A DNA stretch of 64,000 nucleotides from Aculops lycopersici (GCA_015350385.1 WNKI01000004.1:2767187-2831186), one strand, 5' to 3'; counted from the first letter of the stretch, positions 25,905-38,145 are shown. Numbers and translations: made by a program. Notes: generated from the letters alone by a model not told the origin.

Positions 25905-28900
25905 TTCTCCAAATCATTTGTACACAAAGCCAAGTCACAATGGCCACGAAGACAACAAGGATTACTACCGCGACGATCATTAAACATAACAGACTAATGG
26001 GCAACATACTTTCAATTCCCGAAGGACGAGTGGCTCAGTTGCTTCATTGAGCGAACGGGCGACAGACACGCAGCCTGACTTGATAGTTGAACGGTGAGCC
26101 ATGGGAACAAGTTGCCGCCGGTCTACCGACCGACTAATTGAGTGTTTTGTGTGCATGTAGATACATTCTCAACGCTGCTACTACCGCTACTTCTGGTTCA
26201 CTCTTAATGCAAACTCACCGTTGGCACAAAACTTGTAAATTTTAATGACACTAGAAGGGAGCGCACGTCGCACTCTCGCTCGTACTCTCAGCTTACAGTG
26301 AGTCGCTAGGTCTCGTTCGCACAGCACACAAAGTAAGCGGCGCCTAGCGACGGGCGCGCCTCTGCTGTCGCTCTCACTCTGCGCGTATTAGTCGTCGGCC
26401 GACTAATCAAGCATTTTTGTTATTATTATCATCATTATTGTTATTATTGTTTTTTTCTAGTCCGGTAACCACTCACACTGGCAAGCAGCCATTTTGCATG
26501 CGTCGCTCTCGTGGCGACGTGAGAGACAAGTTAGTCAGCAAGCAAATTAGGAGACAAACGGGCGGTGATTTACCGTTAGACCGCGACTTGGGCGCGCAAA
26601 CATTAGCGCCTCGCTAACAATCTGCAACCCGCTGGTATTAGAGCGCCCAGCTTCAGGTTGCCATCGAGCTCTCAACTCGGTGGTTGGCGGTTGGTGGTTG
26701 CGGCGATAGTCGTAGTGGTGGCAGCGACGAGTGAGTGGAGTCGCAAACCTAGAGAAGATTCCGCCCTTCGGGTTCTGAGGCTTATGGACTACTAGATACT
26801 ACAGGATAACGAACGAGTTGCGGCCAGCGGAAGCGCAAGTTTGTAAGTATGTTTATTGCTGTTAAGAGTGCGACTTTCGCTCTTTCCAGTTTCAGTTCTA
26901 GTTCTAGTCAGATGACAGCAGCAAGCACAATCACGACCACGATGAAACTCGGCGAGGTTCAGGCGGCTTAATGATTCAGCCAGCAATCTAGTCGTGCAGT
27001 CGGTTTGTCGCGCTTCCAACAAACTAACTAGCGGTGCATTGCAGGTGTCGTAACTCGCAAGTAGCGAACGAATACAAGCGAGCTCTCGTTACTCAACAAC
27101 AGCGAGTCATTTGTCAGGCGGCAGGCGAGTGACTTTGTGCCAAGCCCCTGGAGTGCTGCTCTCATAATCTGCCACCTGAATCTCAGCTTTTTTGGATTGA
27201 GCTCTCGCTTGTACGCCTCGTGGCAGTCAAATTCTTCGGACACGACGAGAGAGGCGAGTCAATGGAAGAGAAGGAAGAGGAGAGGGAGGAGTAAAGTGAG
27301 AGGGCGAGACAGGAAGCGACAGTTGGGCGCAGAGACTCACAGTGGATTTTGAGCGGGTGGTGGCACCGAAGACGAATGACTCTTCCGTTGTTCGTCTGGT
27401 TCCTTTCGGCCGTTAGTTTGATCCTCTCAAAGTTGTTGTTGGTGTTGTCGTTGTTGTTGTTGCTGCTGCTATGCACGACTGAGGCTCGACAACTGGCTGG
27501 TTATATTTGGGCTAGGGGTGAGCAGGTGAAATCAGCGGCTTGATTCCGCCATTATAAACGGAATCAAGCAGTTGGCCGACAGGTGGTCGTCGTGCATTGA
27601 GCCGAGTCGAGGGGAGCAAGAGTCAGCGAGCCGTGAACACACGGAGAAAGGAAGCCAAGTTGCAAAGTTGGACGTAACTTCTTGGACCTTTACTGCTTCC
27701 GGGTGCTAGCTGCCAACTTTACTACAAACCTGCCACCGCGGCCGCCAACGCTACTACAATTCACGTCCAGGTGACAGGCGAGCGGAGGAGGCCACTTGAC
27801 TTTTGGCCTCGACTTTTGGTTTTCCGTCTCGGCAACGGCGGCGACTGCGGTTGCAACCACCAAGAATGTGCGCATCTGCATCACTCAGAATGAGGCAAAA
27901 TAGAAACAAATTGTATTGTGTTGCGACGAGTCAGGTTATCAGCTCCGGAAGAGGAGAAGCATCAATTTAAGTTGCAGGCCTCACACAAATCGACTGTCTA
28001 GTTGAGTCCTTGTCCAGCAAGCACCTTCGCTAATACGAGTCACATTTGAGCAGTCAAAAATGGGAACTGAAATTATTGTACAAGTTTCCGCCAAGAGAAC
28101 GAGCGAGAGAAGGACAAGAGACAGGCCAATTATGTTGTGCCTGGGATGCTCTTGTGTCGTGCTCCGTCCCAAGCTCTGGCTTCTTCTAATTTCAAACTGC
28201 CACTGGGGCCCCTCTAGGTAAACACTAGCGTTAACTTGGCGAGCTAAACGGAGAGTGTCAACATGGAACGCAAAGTGGTCGGCGCAATAAGTGGTTGCGC
28301 CGCGAGTTGGTCCATTGTCTTCGGGTTTTATTCGAGGTAAATCAAGTTTCACTTTTAAACTCGATGACAACTCGCCAACCGAACAGGGACTCGGACTCGA
28401 ATTACTCCCTATTTCTATTGGTTCGCTCACTAAACTCAAATTTGAACACAACTCAAATGAAGCGCAACTTTTGGACGGGGCCAGGGTTCGCGTCAAAATT
28501 GTTTTCGTTGTTGCTATTGTAGTTGTTGTAGTAGTAGCAGTAGTTTTAGTTGATGTACATTTTATGTTTGCGCACGATCGCAACAAATACCCGCCAACCG
28601 CCTCGGCATTCGTTGTGGTCGACCAGAAGAACGGACGCTATTCGATTTGCGACCCCTTGATTTGCTTGGTGGCAAATCAAGGGGCTGAGTCGCGGACAAA
28701 CTACGCAAACAGCGTCGCAATTCTACCTCAACCTTCCAACTGCCAGGGGAGCGACTTGTGGGCTCGAGGCGGCGGCAGGCGTGATGCAATGTAAAAATGA
28801 TGATTAAATCGGTGGGTTGGCTGGTGGAAACCGCCAACTAGCTTGCCAACGCGTGGAGCTGGTTAAGCGCAAGTTAAATGCTTGACGCTCGCCAACCTCT

Positions 28901-30828
28901 AGTCGAAGCGCGTCGTGCATCAAGCTCGACCGTAGTTTGGCAAGCTAGCAAGTAGCAGGCGTGCGAGGAGGAGACTAGAGCCGATGGATCTATACTCTTT
29001 GCTAGATCCAAAAACCGTCGAGTTGATTATTAATCGATGAGCAACATCCAGTTCATTGTGCGCGATTTATTTTATTCGCGCTCGCGACCATCGACCGCCG
29101 AGCGAGACTCGCAAGCGCTGGAGCAGAAGGCGGAGGCGAGAAGAAGGATTGCGCCATCATCATATACTGACGGCGCACCAGTTCCACTTGCTTGCCACTT
29201 AATGTTGCTCCCTCCTTCTCCCTCCCAACCACCGAACTCGAGCAATCTCTTTTCTCGCTAGTCATCGTCATATCGACTTGGTAGTGATGGTTTCATGGTT
29301 TGGGCATAAATCAATTAGTGCATCTCACTCCTTTGCCCCTCTCCGTTGGCCTACTCTTCCGTTCTCTTTACCCACTAGCACTCATCTCATTTAGCTGATT
29401 GGATATCACGATGCTAATCAATTCATTAGTGGATGTGTATGAGAAAGAGAGAGGGAGAGGGAGAGATCAAACCTAGTAGCCGCATAGTCATTTTATGGTG
29501 ATCAACGTGATGATGACGGCGAAAGTGATGAAAATGAATCATCGTCGCCAAGAAATTTCCGGTTTCGCTCAGCAAACTCATTTCTTGGAACCACTCGCTT
29601 TTTGTTCCCTTCCTACTTTGTCTCGTTTTAACACAGAGGACAATAATAAGTCTATTATATTCAGACAAGCCGCTAGCTAGCGACTTCCGGTCATGCAACA
29701 AACAATATGCAAATCACACTTCATGAGCTAGAGAGAGAGAGGAGGGGGGGGACGAGAAAAAACAAAGCATATAATTGTTTTTGTTTTTTCAGACACCATA
29801 AGCTATTGGCTGTGAACTATTTGCATTCAAGTCAAGTTAACTGGACAAAGGAGCCGGCCACTTTGTTGCTCTTTTGTTGTCGGGATCTCTCTCTTTCTAT
29901 TCTAAATTTAATGCTTCAGCCAATTCGATCATCGCGCCAGCTGATTGCGTGATGAGATCAGCTCAACAATCCAACCAACTCACTCTCACTGACTACAAAA
30001 TGAATCTCAGTTTCGCAGCTCAAGGTCTGTGTCCATGATGTTGTTGGTGTTACTTCCCTCTCACTCAAACGACTATGCAAATCTCGCCACCAGCCACTTG
30101 AATTTGGCCCTAACCGGCGACTCCGAGGCATCCTATTATCTTTGCTCGTTGGTCGGTTGTTCTTTTTGCGGCCTATCCATCCACAACTAGCACATCCATT
30201 CTCTCAAGCAAACTGAATGAGGCGCCAGAGACCAAGACGAGCTTTCAGTTGCGCTCTATATTATGTCCGACATCCAGCGAGCGAACTGGCAAACAACAAC
30301 ACGAATCTAAAACTCAAACTGGATGCAAAACTAGACTGGCTCTCAAATGAATCAAGTAAATCACCAGCCCACTAGCTGGTAGCTTCGTGATCTAGCTCCT
30401 CTCTCAAGGACTGAACTGGAAGCTCTGACACTGAGGCCTTGTCCGCCTCTCCCGAGTTGAATGCTGCTAGCAAGCCACTCGAATTTGCGTTTCCCCATCA
30501 GCTCACTTGCACTTGTTCTCCATCCAAATTTAAATCCAATTTTAGCCGGCGATCTCATGTACTCGACTACACTCGTTGGCGCTTTAAATCATGGGCCGTT
30601 CAGGGGGCAAAGTGGCCAATTCTCGGCTGCCCGTGAGATTTGGCGTGATGCTCGCACATTTGATTCAATTTGCGGAAGTGTCCGCGCTGCGTCTAGTCAC
30701 TCTTCCAACGAGAGTGTAGTCGAATCATCAAAACAAATGGCAAGCGTGTATTTGTTTCCAGTTTAGTGTAAAGGAATCTACATTCGGACTAGAAAGAAAC
30801 CAAATAGAATGGATACTCACGCTTATGT

Positions 30829-30862
30829 TTATATTTATATTTATATATATATATATATATAT
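30829..30862. repeat. TA-rich microsatellite
   Basis: TTTATAT units lead into an uninterrupted (TA)n run of about 11 units, upstream of the UPF1 3' end. Confidence 0.85.
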
Positions 30863-31659
30863 TCTTTCAAAACCTTCGAGTTTCTGTTGCTACAGTTTCC
30901 GGACTTAGTTGGTTGGTTGATGTCAACCCAAAGCTCAAGAATCATCAACGAGATTTGTTTACTTTTATTGGCTTGCACTATCAATTAACCTTCTTGCAAT
31001 CATTTCATCTGAGATATGGTTGTAATAATCCTATTACTTTTCTCTTGGGGCCAACACTCTCTTTTAACGTCAAACTCTCACTCTCCAACGAATGCGTGTC
31101 AACCTGGTTTAACACTCATTGATTGGTACAACTGAACCTCTCTAAATCTGAAACTTTTCTCTAGTTCTTCTCGGTCGGCTCATCTTTCATCATTTACGTA
31201 GCTTCCTTAACCTTTCCCTCTTGAGGTTACTAAATTGACCTGGAATAACTATTGCCTTGTGCGACACTTGCAACAACTGGTTTGCCTCACTAAGCTCGAT
31301 TGTAGTTACCAGACCAGAGACTGGAGAACAACTCTCAATGATTGGCGGTGGACGTGATTGCGTCCCGCGCAATCTCTTCCTTCCTCTCCCTCTACGCATG
31401 TGTATCCTGGAAAGGGCCTAGGTATCCATGCAACTCTTTTGTTTAACTTGAGCGCATGCGTCAGTTTAGTCTCTCGCCTTGGTTCCAGAAACCTGGGCAC
31501 CTAGCGATCCCAGCTATCGGAGTTAGAACTTGGTTATAGCCGCGCCACTGCCGCTGCAAACAGGTGAGGTCTTCAAGACTTGGCAATCTCGCTTCGCGAA
31601 AAACTCTCTAGTCTTTTGTTGGTGAAAAAACTCAAATGTTTTCTTCGCTCAATAATAAC

Positions 31660-34600
31660 TTAGTACCAATCAAACAATCTCTTTGTCTGGTTTGTGCCCG
31701 CAAACAACTGGTTCAATAGTGGCTGGTGATGATATTGGAACTGTTGTGGGTCAGCAAATTCATTCCTCGACGTAGCTGGCCCGTCGCCACCGAAGCTGCT
31801 GATAGTATCAATTTGCGAGGCAATGCTTGTACTTGCTGCCATTGATTGATATATTGCATCGTTAGTCTGCCCTCCTGCTGCTCTCATTCCCATTGGTCTA
31901 ACCATTCCGTTGCCCATAAAACTTTGACTCATCAAGTTCAGATTGCCAACCACAATCGGTGAGGACATTGAAGTTGAGGCTGTAGATTGGTGGTGGTTGA
32001 TTGAATTTTGATGATTGTTGTGACGTTTCATCATGAAAGCGGAAATCATAGGAATATTATTGTTGTTTCCCTTAATTTTGTTGAATTGTATTAAACTTGG
32101 CTTCAAGTTGTTCAACGGACCCTCAACTAGAACACCATTCTCCTTGTAGTAGGTTAACAAATGGTTCCAGAGAGTGTGCTTGCTAAGAACCTTCGGGTTG
32201 CCTACAGTGATGATTCCATACTTGGCTCTCGTTATGGCCACATTCAATCTTCTTGGATCATTCAAGAATCCGATACCTTGGCGCTCGTTTGATCTAACGC
32301 AAGACATGATTATTATATCCTTTTCACGACCCTGAAAGGCGTCGACACTTGCTATCTCAATCTCTTGGTATAATTTGGCGTGCAGCGATCCGTTGTATTG
32401 CATATACTGGACGAGATAAGCCCGTTGGCCTTCATAGGGGGTGATGATGCCAATTTGCTCGGGTCGGACGCCGGCCTTTAGGAAGCAAGTGGTTATACGC
32501 TCGACATAGGTGGCCTCTGATCGATTCAAATAGGACGTGCCCGAACCGGCGATCTCCTCTTGACCTTGGCAACAGTAGAAAAACATTGGCCTCGTCGGCG
32601 AGGGCCAAGGAAAGTCGACACCTTGCATCTCACGCTCGTAGGAGTTGATTCCGTTTTGTAGTGATCCCTCGTAGAAGAAGTCCGATGGGAATCGACTCAG
32701 TGCCGGGTGCATACGATACTGCACCTCCAATCTAAGTGGCCTGATACCTAACAAAACTAACCTCTCGAATAGAGATTGCGACAAGCCAGCCTTCGCTGCT
32801 TCCTTGCACATGACGACGGGTCCAAGTTGACAATGGTCTCCCACTAGAATCAACTGCTTCGCGCCCAGGACCACAGGTACCATACACTCTGGCTCGGTGG
32901 CTTGCATACTCTCGTCTATCAGTACAGATTGGAACTTGAACTTGGCCAGTCGAGTGTCTCCAGCTCCAACGCAAGTGCAACAAATAACATCCGCCGCCTT
33001 GAGGAGCTCGCGCTCGCAAGCCTTCTTCAAAATCCGGTATCGTTTCTCGTCGGCCGATGACAGTTCACCTGTTTCATCCTTTAGTTGTTGTAACTTGTGC
33101 AATTCCGTGTGACCCTCCATACTCCTAAGCTGGTTATGCAAGGCAAGGAAGGAGACTGGCGAGCTAATAGCCTCTCGACTCTTGGCGCAGAGGCGCACCA
33201 CCTTGAGTCCAGTTAAATGGATCTTCTCCGTCAGCTGATCGACAGCTATGTTACTAGGTGCACAAACTAACACGGGCCGCTTGCTTGTTTTGCTTAGATG
33301 GTAGACAATAGTGGCCGAGGTGACAGTTTTACCTGTGCCTGGTGGTCCCTGAATAAGTGACAATGGACGTTGAAGAGCGTGTTTTATGGCATCGACCTGG
33401 GACTTGTTCAAGTCTGGCAGGTTGTTTGCAGTGAACGTTTTAGGTAGGGTGCAGGGAATCACAATATCATCATCGACACTCTTACCCAAAAGTCTATTTA
33501 GAATAGACGATGAGACGCTAACAATATCTTCGTTGGCCAATCTAACTAAAGAGTGTTGCATCCGATCGAAGGAAGTGGATTTCCAGACAAACTCAACCAC
33601 AAAACCATTATGCTTGTCTGTTGGCACATTGAAATTGGACTTCATTTCAATACCAACCTCCTCGCTATAGTTATCGGGTATCTTGATGACATGGCCAACA
33701 CCGGACCAAACTTTTTTTGCTACAGGTGCTACGGAAACATTGGCACCAGCAGTGGCCAAAACAGAGTCCTCGTGAAAGATGTACATGAGACACAATTCAT
33801 CTCCATGCATCAGTCGCATATCGGAATCTGAACGAGCTATGTTGAAATATGCCAATATCTTTTTGTTCAATCCAATATCCCATCTAACGTGAATATTGTC
33901 TTGATTTCGTGACTCCTTCATTTGCTTATCATATTCAGCTTCCATTCTAACCAAAGGGCCAAAGATCTCTTGATATTGATCGGCCGAATCATAACGGAGT
34001 GGCACAGTTTTCAGTATGGCATCGTGATTATTGTTTGAGGATTTGTCCAAGTCATTGAAGTTGGCCTCACCATTGTTGTGATCTCGCCAGAAGTCCTCGA
34101 GTCTGGCGATTTGGGTTGCATCGATAGCTCGTGATTTGTTGAGCGCATTCTCGTCAGGTGTCTTGAGAAGCCACTGGACGAAACACCTGTCGCTAATTAG
34201 CGCCTTCCATTCGTCTGGATCACAATTCATCTCCCTTATGGAATCCAATTGCGTTGAACATGGTTGGCGGCAGATCAGCATAACAGTCGAATCTGCTTTG
34301 GCTGGAATAAAACCCAAATTGAAGATGTTCCTCGCTCCACATAGGTAACACTCTAGAAGAGTCTCACCTAGGTGACCATCCTTGTGCAAGATAATTTCCT
34401 TATGCTTTGCTCTAACGAGATGACTCACCAGATGACTGCCTGGCATATTTCCACGACCATTGCAAAACCATCGTTTGCATTGGCCACATTGGGCAACGCA
34501 ACTTGGATCCCCGACACCACAATACAGGCAGGCATGTTGAGGTAACTTGGCCGCCTTGTGGATATCGATTAATTCATTTTCAAAATTCTGTAATCCTTGA

Positions 34601-34875
34601 CTCGAATATTGTTGTTGTCGCTGACCAATTGATGTTGTTAGTTGCTGCTGGTTGCGATTGCTACCAATTGCTTGTTGTTGTTTTCGTCTAAAACTGAGTT
34701 GCGACTTGTTGCTCGTTTGTTGGCTGGAAAGATTTGCATTGTTTCGGTCTGTTCGACGGATTGATTCTAGTTCGGGATCCTTGAATGATAGATCACTTAT
34801 GGATTTGGTTAATGTTTCAAATAATTCATCGTCACAGTCGAGAACGCTAAGCGATTCCTGGGAGGCAAATTCCAT
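31660..34875 (-). CDS. UPF1: UPF1 RNA helicase (nonsense-mediated decay)
   Basis: A single uninterrupted 1071-codon frame starting at an ATG. UPF1 is the ATP-dependent 5'-3' RNA/DNA helicase at the centre of nonsense-mediated mRNA decay and is mainly cytoplasmic. The Cys/His zinc module begins at about residue 115 (CLYCG, then CKRWFC and CYLCGARN). Walker A is QGPPGTGKT at 509-517. Motif II is DESMQA from 654, as in known UPF1. The second RecA lobe holds VQYRMHPALS, SVDAFQGREKD and NVAITRAKYG. The N-terminus is Gln/Asn-rich and the tail after VEGPLNNL is Asn/His-rich with only two SQ dipeptides, unlike the SQ-rich tail of vertebrate UPF1. Codons from about 697 to 992 are copied at 40495-41387. 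The next gene, DCAF8, starts divergently 1.05 kb away. Confidence 0.97.
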   Translation of the reverse strand: MEFASQESLSVLDCDDELFETLTKSISDLSFKDPELESIRRTDRNNANLSSQQTSNKSQLSFRRKQQQAIGSNRNQQQLTTSIGQRQQQYSSQGLQNFENELIDIHKAAKLPQHACLYCGVGDPSCVAQCGQCKRWFCNGRGNMPGSHLVSHLVRAKHKEIILHKDGHLGETLLECYLCGARNIFNLGFIPAKADSTVMLICRQPCSTQLDSIREMNCDPDEWKALISDRCFVQWLLKTPDENALNKSRAIDATQIARLEDFWRDHNNGEANFNDLDKSSNNNHDAILKTVPLRYDSADQYQEIFGPLVRMEAEYDKQMKESRNQDNIHVRWDIGLNKKILAYFNIARSDSDMRLMHGDELCLMYIFHEDSVLATAGANVSVAPVAKKVWSGVGHVIKIPDNYSEEVGIEMKSNFNVPTDKHNGFVVEFVWKSTSFDRMQHSLVRLANEDIVSVSSSILNRLLGKSVDDDIVIPCTLPKTFTANNLPDLNKSQVDAIKHALQRPLSLIQGPPGTGKTVTSATIVYHLSKTSKRPVLVCAPSNIAVDQLTEKIHLTGLKVVRLCAKSREAISSPVSFLALHNQLRSMEGHTELHKLQQLKDETGELSSADEKRYRILKKACERELLKAADVICCTCVGAGDTRLAKFKFQSVLIDESMQATEPECMVPVVLGAKQLILVGDHCQLGPVVMCKEAAKAGLSQSLFERLVLLGIRPLRLEVQYRMHPALSRFPSDFFYEGSLQNGINSYEREMQGVDFPWPSPTRPMFFYCCQGQEEIAGSGTSYLNRSEATYVERITTCFLKAGVRPEQIGIITPYEGQRAYLVQYMQYNGSLHAKLYQEIEIASVDAFQGREKDIIIMSCVRSNERQGIGFLNDPRRLNVAITRAKYGIITVGNPKVLSKHTLWNHLLTYYKENGVLVEGPLNNLKPSLIQFNKIKGNNNNIPMISAFMMKRHNNHQNSINHHQSTASTSMSSPIVVGNLNLMSQSFMGNGMVRPMGMRAAGGQTNDAIYQSMAASTSIASQIDTISSFGGDGPATSRNEFADPQQFQYHHQPLLNQLFAGTNQTKRLFDWY

Positions 34876-35929
34876 TCTTCTTAATACGATAAATGGATGG
34901 ATCAGGAAAGCCCATTAGTAGTTTGAGGCACGGTGTTTGCAAATGTGTAACAAGAATAATAATGATAATATTAAAGTATAACTGGTATCAATACATTGTA
35001 TGTGACCCGGCTAATCTACAATTTTTGATTGATTTCAATAATACGACCTACTAGACTTAATCTAATTGCGAGGTTTGTTTATCGGTCTAGTCATGACTAA
35101 TGTAGGAGGCGGAGGGAAAACGCGTAAGCCGATGGTAAACAATTGCAAAAATAAACTCTGGGCCGGGAAAGGCAAGGCAATTTCTATACTACCGTACTGC
35201 TGCTTGCTCACTGCTACAAGTGCGACCATCGGAAGAGTCCATTGACTCTGGCGCACAGACTTGCGCGAGGAAAACGTGTGCATTTTACATCGCCAAAGTG
35301 GGAGCATTCTCTTACGCATCGCATCTTGGTATTGGTTCCCCCTTTGACACCAGGAGGTCAAAAATAAAGAGATCTATGTAGTTCCGTCCATGCATAAGCT
35401 TCATTAGTCATCGAAAGGCTATGCGGCTAAAGCTGTGAGGTCAACGATTAGCATGATCGGCTGCAACAACTTGCACTCCAGCTCTCTCGGTATCAATAGT
35501 TGACTACGAAATTTTATCGTCGGGATCACAGCGATTGACGAGATTTTCAGCAATCGAAAGTTGGCTTGTAGCTGTCCATGATTTGACCCATTACTTATAT
35601 CTATAGCCTTCGGAACCTAAAAACCAAGAGGTTGCGAGTTGCAACTGGAAAATTACGTGAGAAAATCTAACGTTTACATTGAAGTGTCCGCTCGTTCGTG
35701 CTAGGAAATAAGCGGCATTATTTCATGCGGTTTCGCAAGCAAGCAACACAACGTTATGTTAGCGGGGCACAAAAATCAGAGTGAGAGTAAGAGGCGCCCT
35801 GTCTTCCATTTAACTTGTTAGAGAACAAAAAATTCAAGCGCCCCAGATATTTTCAAGGGCAACTTGACAGCTTTGCACATTGCATTCGATTCAAGTTATT
35901 ATTCTTGTCCACGGTTTTAAGGTTTCAGA
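34876..35929. other. shared upstream region of UPF1 and DCAF8
   Basis: About 1.05 kb separates two divergent start codons, so it may act as a bidirectional promoter. No convincing reading frame is present. The DCAF8 ATG follows a pyrimidine-rich GGTTTCAG, which could be the acceptor of a 5' UTR intron. I see no clear TATA box. Confidence 0.5.
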
Positions 35930-38008
35930 ATGCCCGACTCACCGTTACCATCACCATCGAGAAAACGAGTTAGAAAAATGCCTTCCAGACAAGGAGACGA
36001 TGGCGAAGGCGAAAGAGAACAACAGTCAAAGGCAACTAGCAATGTGTCATCTAACAATGGCATTCGTGATAATATTAGACTCGAAAGAAATACAAACATA
36101 ACCCCATTGGTCTCATCGCAATCATCAACCTCTTGCTCCTCAGTTCTGGAGGCTCTCGATGTGGAGGATCCAACAATAGATAGAAGGACCCAAAATGCAA
36201 GTAGCTCACAAGAGATCGAAGATCAATTGAATGCATGCAACTCATCTCAAGATACTCAAAGCTCGAAGCCAAGTCGAAACTCAAGATCTCCGGCGGACCT
36301 TGAGGAACAGATGAGGACGTGCCCGTTTCTAGATAATCCAAATCGAAATCACGATACAGACTCCAATGTGGATGCTGAGCAAGAAGCTCAAAATCGACTC
36401 TCAGTTCCTGGACCGTTTGTCGAAATGACCTCCAGTTCCTCCTCGAGTAATGCGAGTGTTGAGGATGAAGAGTATAATCGTGATGATGTTGAAGATATTC
36501 TCTCATCTGCAGATTCTTCATCATCATCTTCTTCGTTACGATCTTCAGACTTACCAGAGAATAATATTGATTATGAAGATGCCTGGGACAATGATTTCTC
36601 TTTGGCCGATGTATTGGAGTTGCAAATTCGAGGTTACTATGAGAGCGATCAATTAGATTACGATAGCGACCAATCTGATATGACGATTAGAAATGTTATG
36701 CCAGAGGAATATTTAAGCCACGATCCAACACCGAATACTCAGTATCCACGACCAGAATGGATTACAGTGAACCAGTTGTTACAAAGAAAGCGAGGACTTG
36801 GTAGATTACCTCACCAGACAAGCGCTTATTGGTTCGAGAAACATGCTAGTAACTCTCTGTGGATGATACAAAGACTAGAGCTAAGTCGGCGTTTAGAGGA
36901 GCACCGAGGTTGTGTCAATTGTCTCAGCTTTAACCAGTCGGGAAACCTATTGTGCTCGGGAAGTGATGATAGGAAAGTCTGTATATGGGATTGGCAAGGA
37001 AACAAACTAGTGAAGAAACTTAACACTGAACACAGTCGAAACATTGTTTGCTGTTCGTTTGCTGATGGGGATAGACAAGTCATAACTTCTTCTAGAGATG
37101 GACGAGTTTGTATCGTCGATATAGAGAGCGGCAAGTCAGAGGTGCTACTAGCAGATTCCCGGGAAGAGATAGGCAGATTTGCCTTCTTATCGCCACAGAC
37201 TCTGGTTACCTGTGGAACTAGTGCCAAAGTTAAACATATTGACCTCAGATCTAGCCAACACGAGCAATTATTCCAAGTGAAAAATCCGACGAATCATAGG
37301 TACAATGTAGGATTGTACACGATTAGTTCTCATCCAATCGATAAGCATCAGCTCATTACAGCTGGCATGTCGCCCTATGTATTTCTATACGATCTAAGAT
37401 TTCCTGATCGATTCAAGAGTCCATTGGCTTATTGTATTAGCCCTAAAGAAAATCGCAATAATATTATAACATCCACCGAGTTCAATGAAAGAGGAGACAA
37501 GTTTCTAGTGTCATACAATGACGGAGATTTATTTGCTTGCAAATCATCAAACTGTGATATGATTCATAAATACACTGGCCATATGAATAGAAAAACGATC
37601 AAAGGTTGCGCTTGGTTTGGAGATGACTTCGTTCTTAGCGGATCTGATGATGGCCACATCTATGGTTGGGACCTAGAGTCGGAGCATATCGTATGCTTCC
37701 TGGAGGCTGATTTGAGAGGGGTCGTCAATAGTTTAGTGGTCCATCCAAAACTTCCTGTTCTTGCTAGCTCGGGCCTTGAACACAATGTTAAAGTCTGGGA
37801 ACCAACATCAAAAGAGTGGCCTCAAACCTTGAAAGGTATCAAGCCTCAAATTTGCATGAACGCCTTACGAAGAAAAAGAAAGAGTGATAGAAGAACAATG
37901 AGAGTTATGCTTTTAGGTGATACAGAGGGTAATAGTAGTGGAGATGACGCTGACGAGGAAGACGATCCCTTTATGGAAGAGGAACAGGATGGCGAGGTGC
38001 GCTCCTAG
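35930..38008 (+). CDS. DCAF8: DCAF8-like WD40 substrate receptor of CUL4-DDB1 ubiquitin ligase
   Basis: A 692-residue intronless frame. The first 280 or so residues are Ser/Asp/Glu-rich and probably disordered, with repeated acidic and serine runs. From about 315 a WD40 propeller follows: LEEHRGCVNCLSFNQSGNLL, SGSDDRKVCIWDW, TSSRDGRVCIVD, SGSDDGHIYGWDLESE and LASSGLEHNVKVWEPT. The GCVN, FNQ and GLEHNVKVWEPT segments are characteristic of DCAF8/WDR42 among WD40 proteins. Family members recruit substrates to CRL4 ligases; the substrate here cannot be inferred. The C-terminus is acidic. An AATAAA lies 90 bp after the stop. The gene converges on the ankyrin gene with 184 bp between stop codons. 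Confidence 0.9.
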   Translation: MPDSPLPSPSRKRVRKMPSRQGDDGEGEREQQSKATSNVSSNNGIRDNIRLERNTNITPLVSSQSSTSCSSVLEALDVEDPTIDRRTQNASSSQEIEDQLNACNSSQDTQSSKPSRNSRSPADLEEQMRTCPFLDNPNRNHDTDSNVDAEQEAQNRLSVPGPFVEMTSSSSSSNASVEDEEYNRDDVEDILSSADSSSSSSSLRSSDLPENNIDYEDAWDNDFSLADVLELQIRGYYESDQLDYDSDQSDMTIRNVMPEEYLSHDPTPNTQYPRPEWITVNQLLQRKRGLGRLPHQTSAYWFEKHASNSLWMIQRLELSRRLEEHRGCVNCLSFNQSGNLLCSGSDDRKVCIWDWQGNKLVKKLNTEHSRNIVCCSFADGDRQVITSSRDGRVCIVDIESGKSEVLLADSREEIGRFAFLSPQTLVTCGTSAKVKHIDLRSSQHEQLFQVKNPTNHRYNVGLYTISSHPIDKHQLITAGMSPYVFLYDLRFPDRFKSPLAYCISPKENRNNIITSTEFNERGDKFLVSYNDGDLFACKSSNCDMIHKYTGHMNRKTIKGCAWFGDDFVLSGSDDGHIYGWDLESEHIVCFLEADLRGVVNSLVVHPKLPVLASSGLEHNVKVWEPTSKEWPQTLKGIKPQICMNALRRKRKSDRRTMRVMLLGDTEGNSSGDDADEEDDPFMEEEQDGEVRS

Positions 38009-38097
38009 GTGATGATAATCTTTTGATACCTTGAGAATATCCTCACCACAGACTGCAGTTGCAAAAACAACCTCATAGACTAACCCTATTATTTATC

Positions 38098-38103
38098 AAT
38101 AAA
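38098..38103 (+). promoter_or_regulatory. polyadenylation signal of DCAF8
   Basis: AATAAA, 90 bp after the DCAF8 stop and within the 184-bp convergent spacer shared with the ankyrin gene. Confidence 0.75.
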
Positions 38104-38145
38104 GTGTTGAAGTTATCTTATATAATCTATAACCTCATCTGCAAG

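Larger units (their letters stand above)
20213..31659. other. 11.4-kb stretch without a recognisable gene
   Basis: No frame on either strand looks like a protein domain. The longest (28586-27981 minus, 201 codons) has no ATG and is matched by an open frame on the other strand. The region holds short microsatellites (GA 21821-21847, CA 23413-23431, CT/CA 25879-25904, TA 30829-30862) and several CCGGAAGT words. It probably contains the neuroligin promoter and possibly 5' noncoding exons, since it lies upstream of that gene, and the 3' flank of UPF1. Confidence 0.55.

Noticed and set aside
26417..26617. Frame starting with a Leu/Ser-rich leader resembling a signal peptide
   Set aside because: It lacks an ATG; the leader is just a TTATTA repeat followed by a poly-T tract ending in CTAG, which looks more like an intron end.
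27981..28586. 201-codon minus-strand frame with a hydrophobic segment
   Set aside because: It has no ATG, starts with a Thr polymer from an ACA/GTA-type run, and the opposite strand is open over much of the same span. No domain was recognised.
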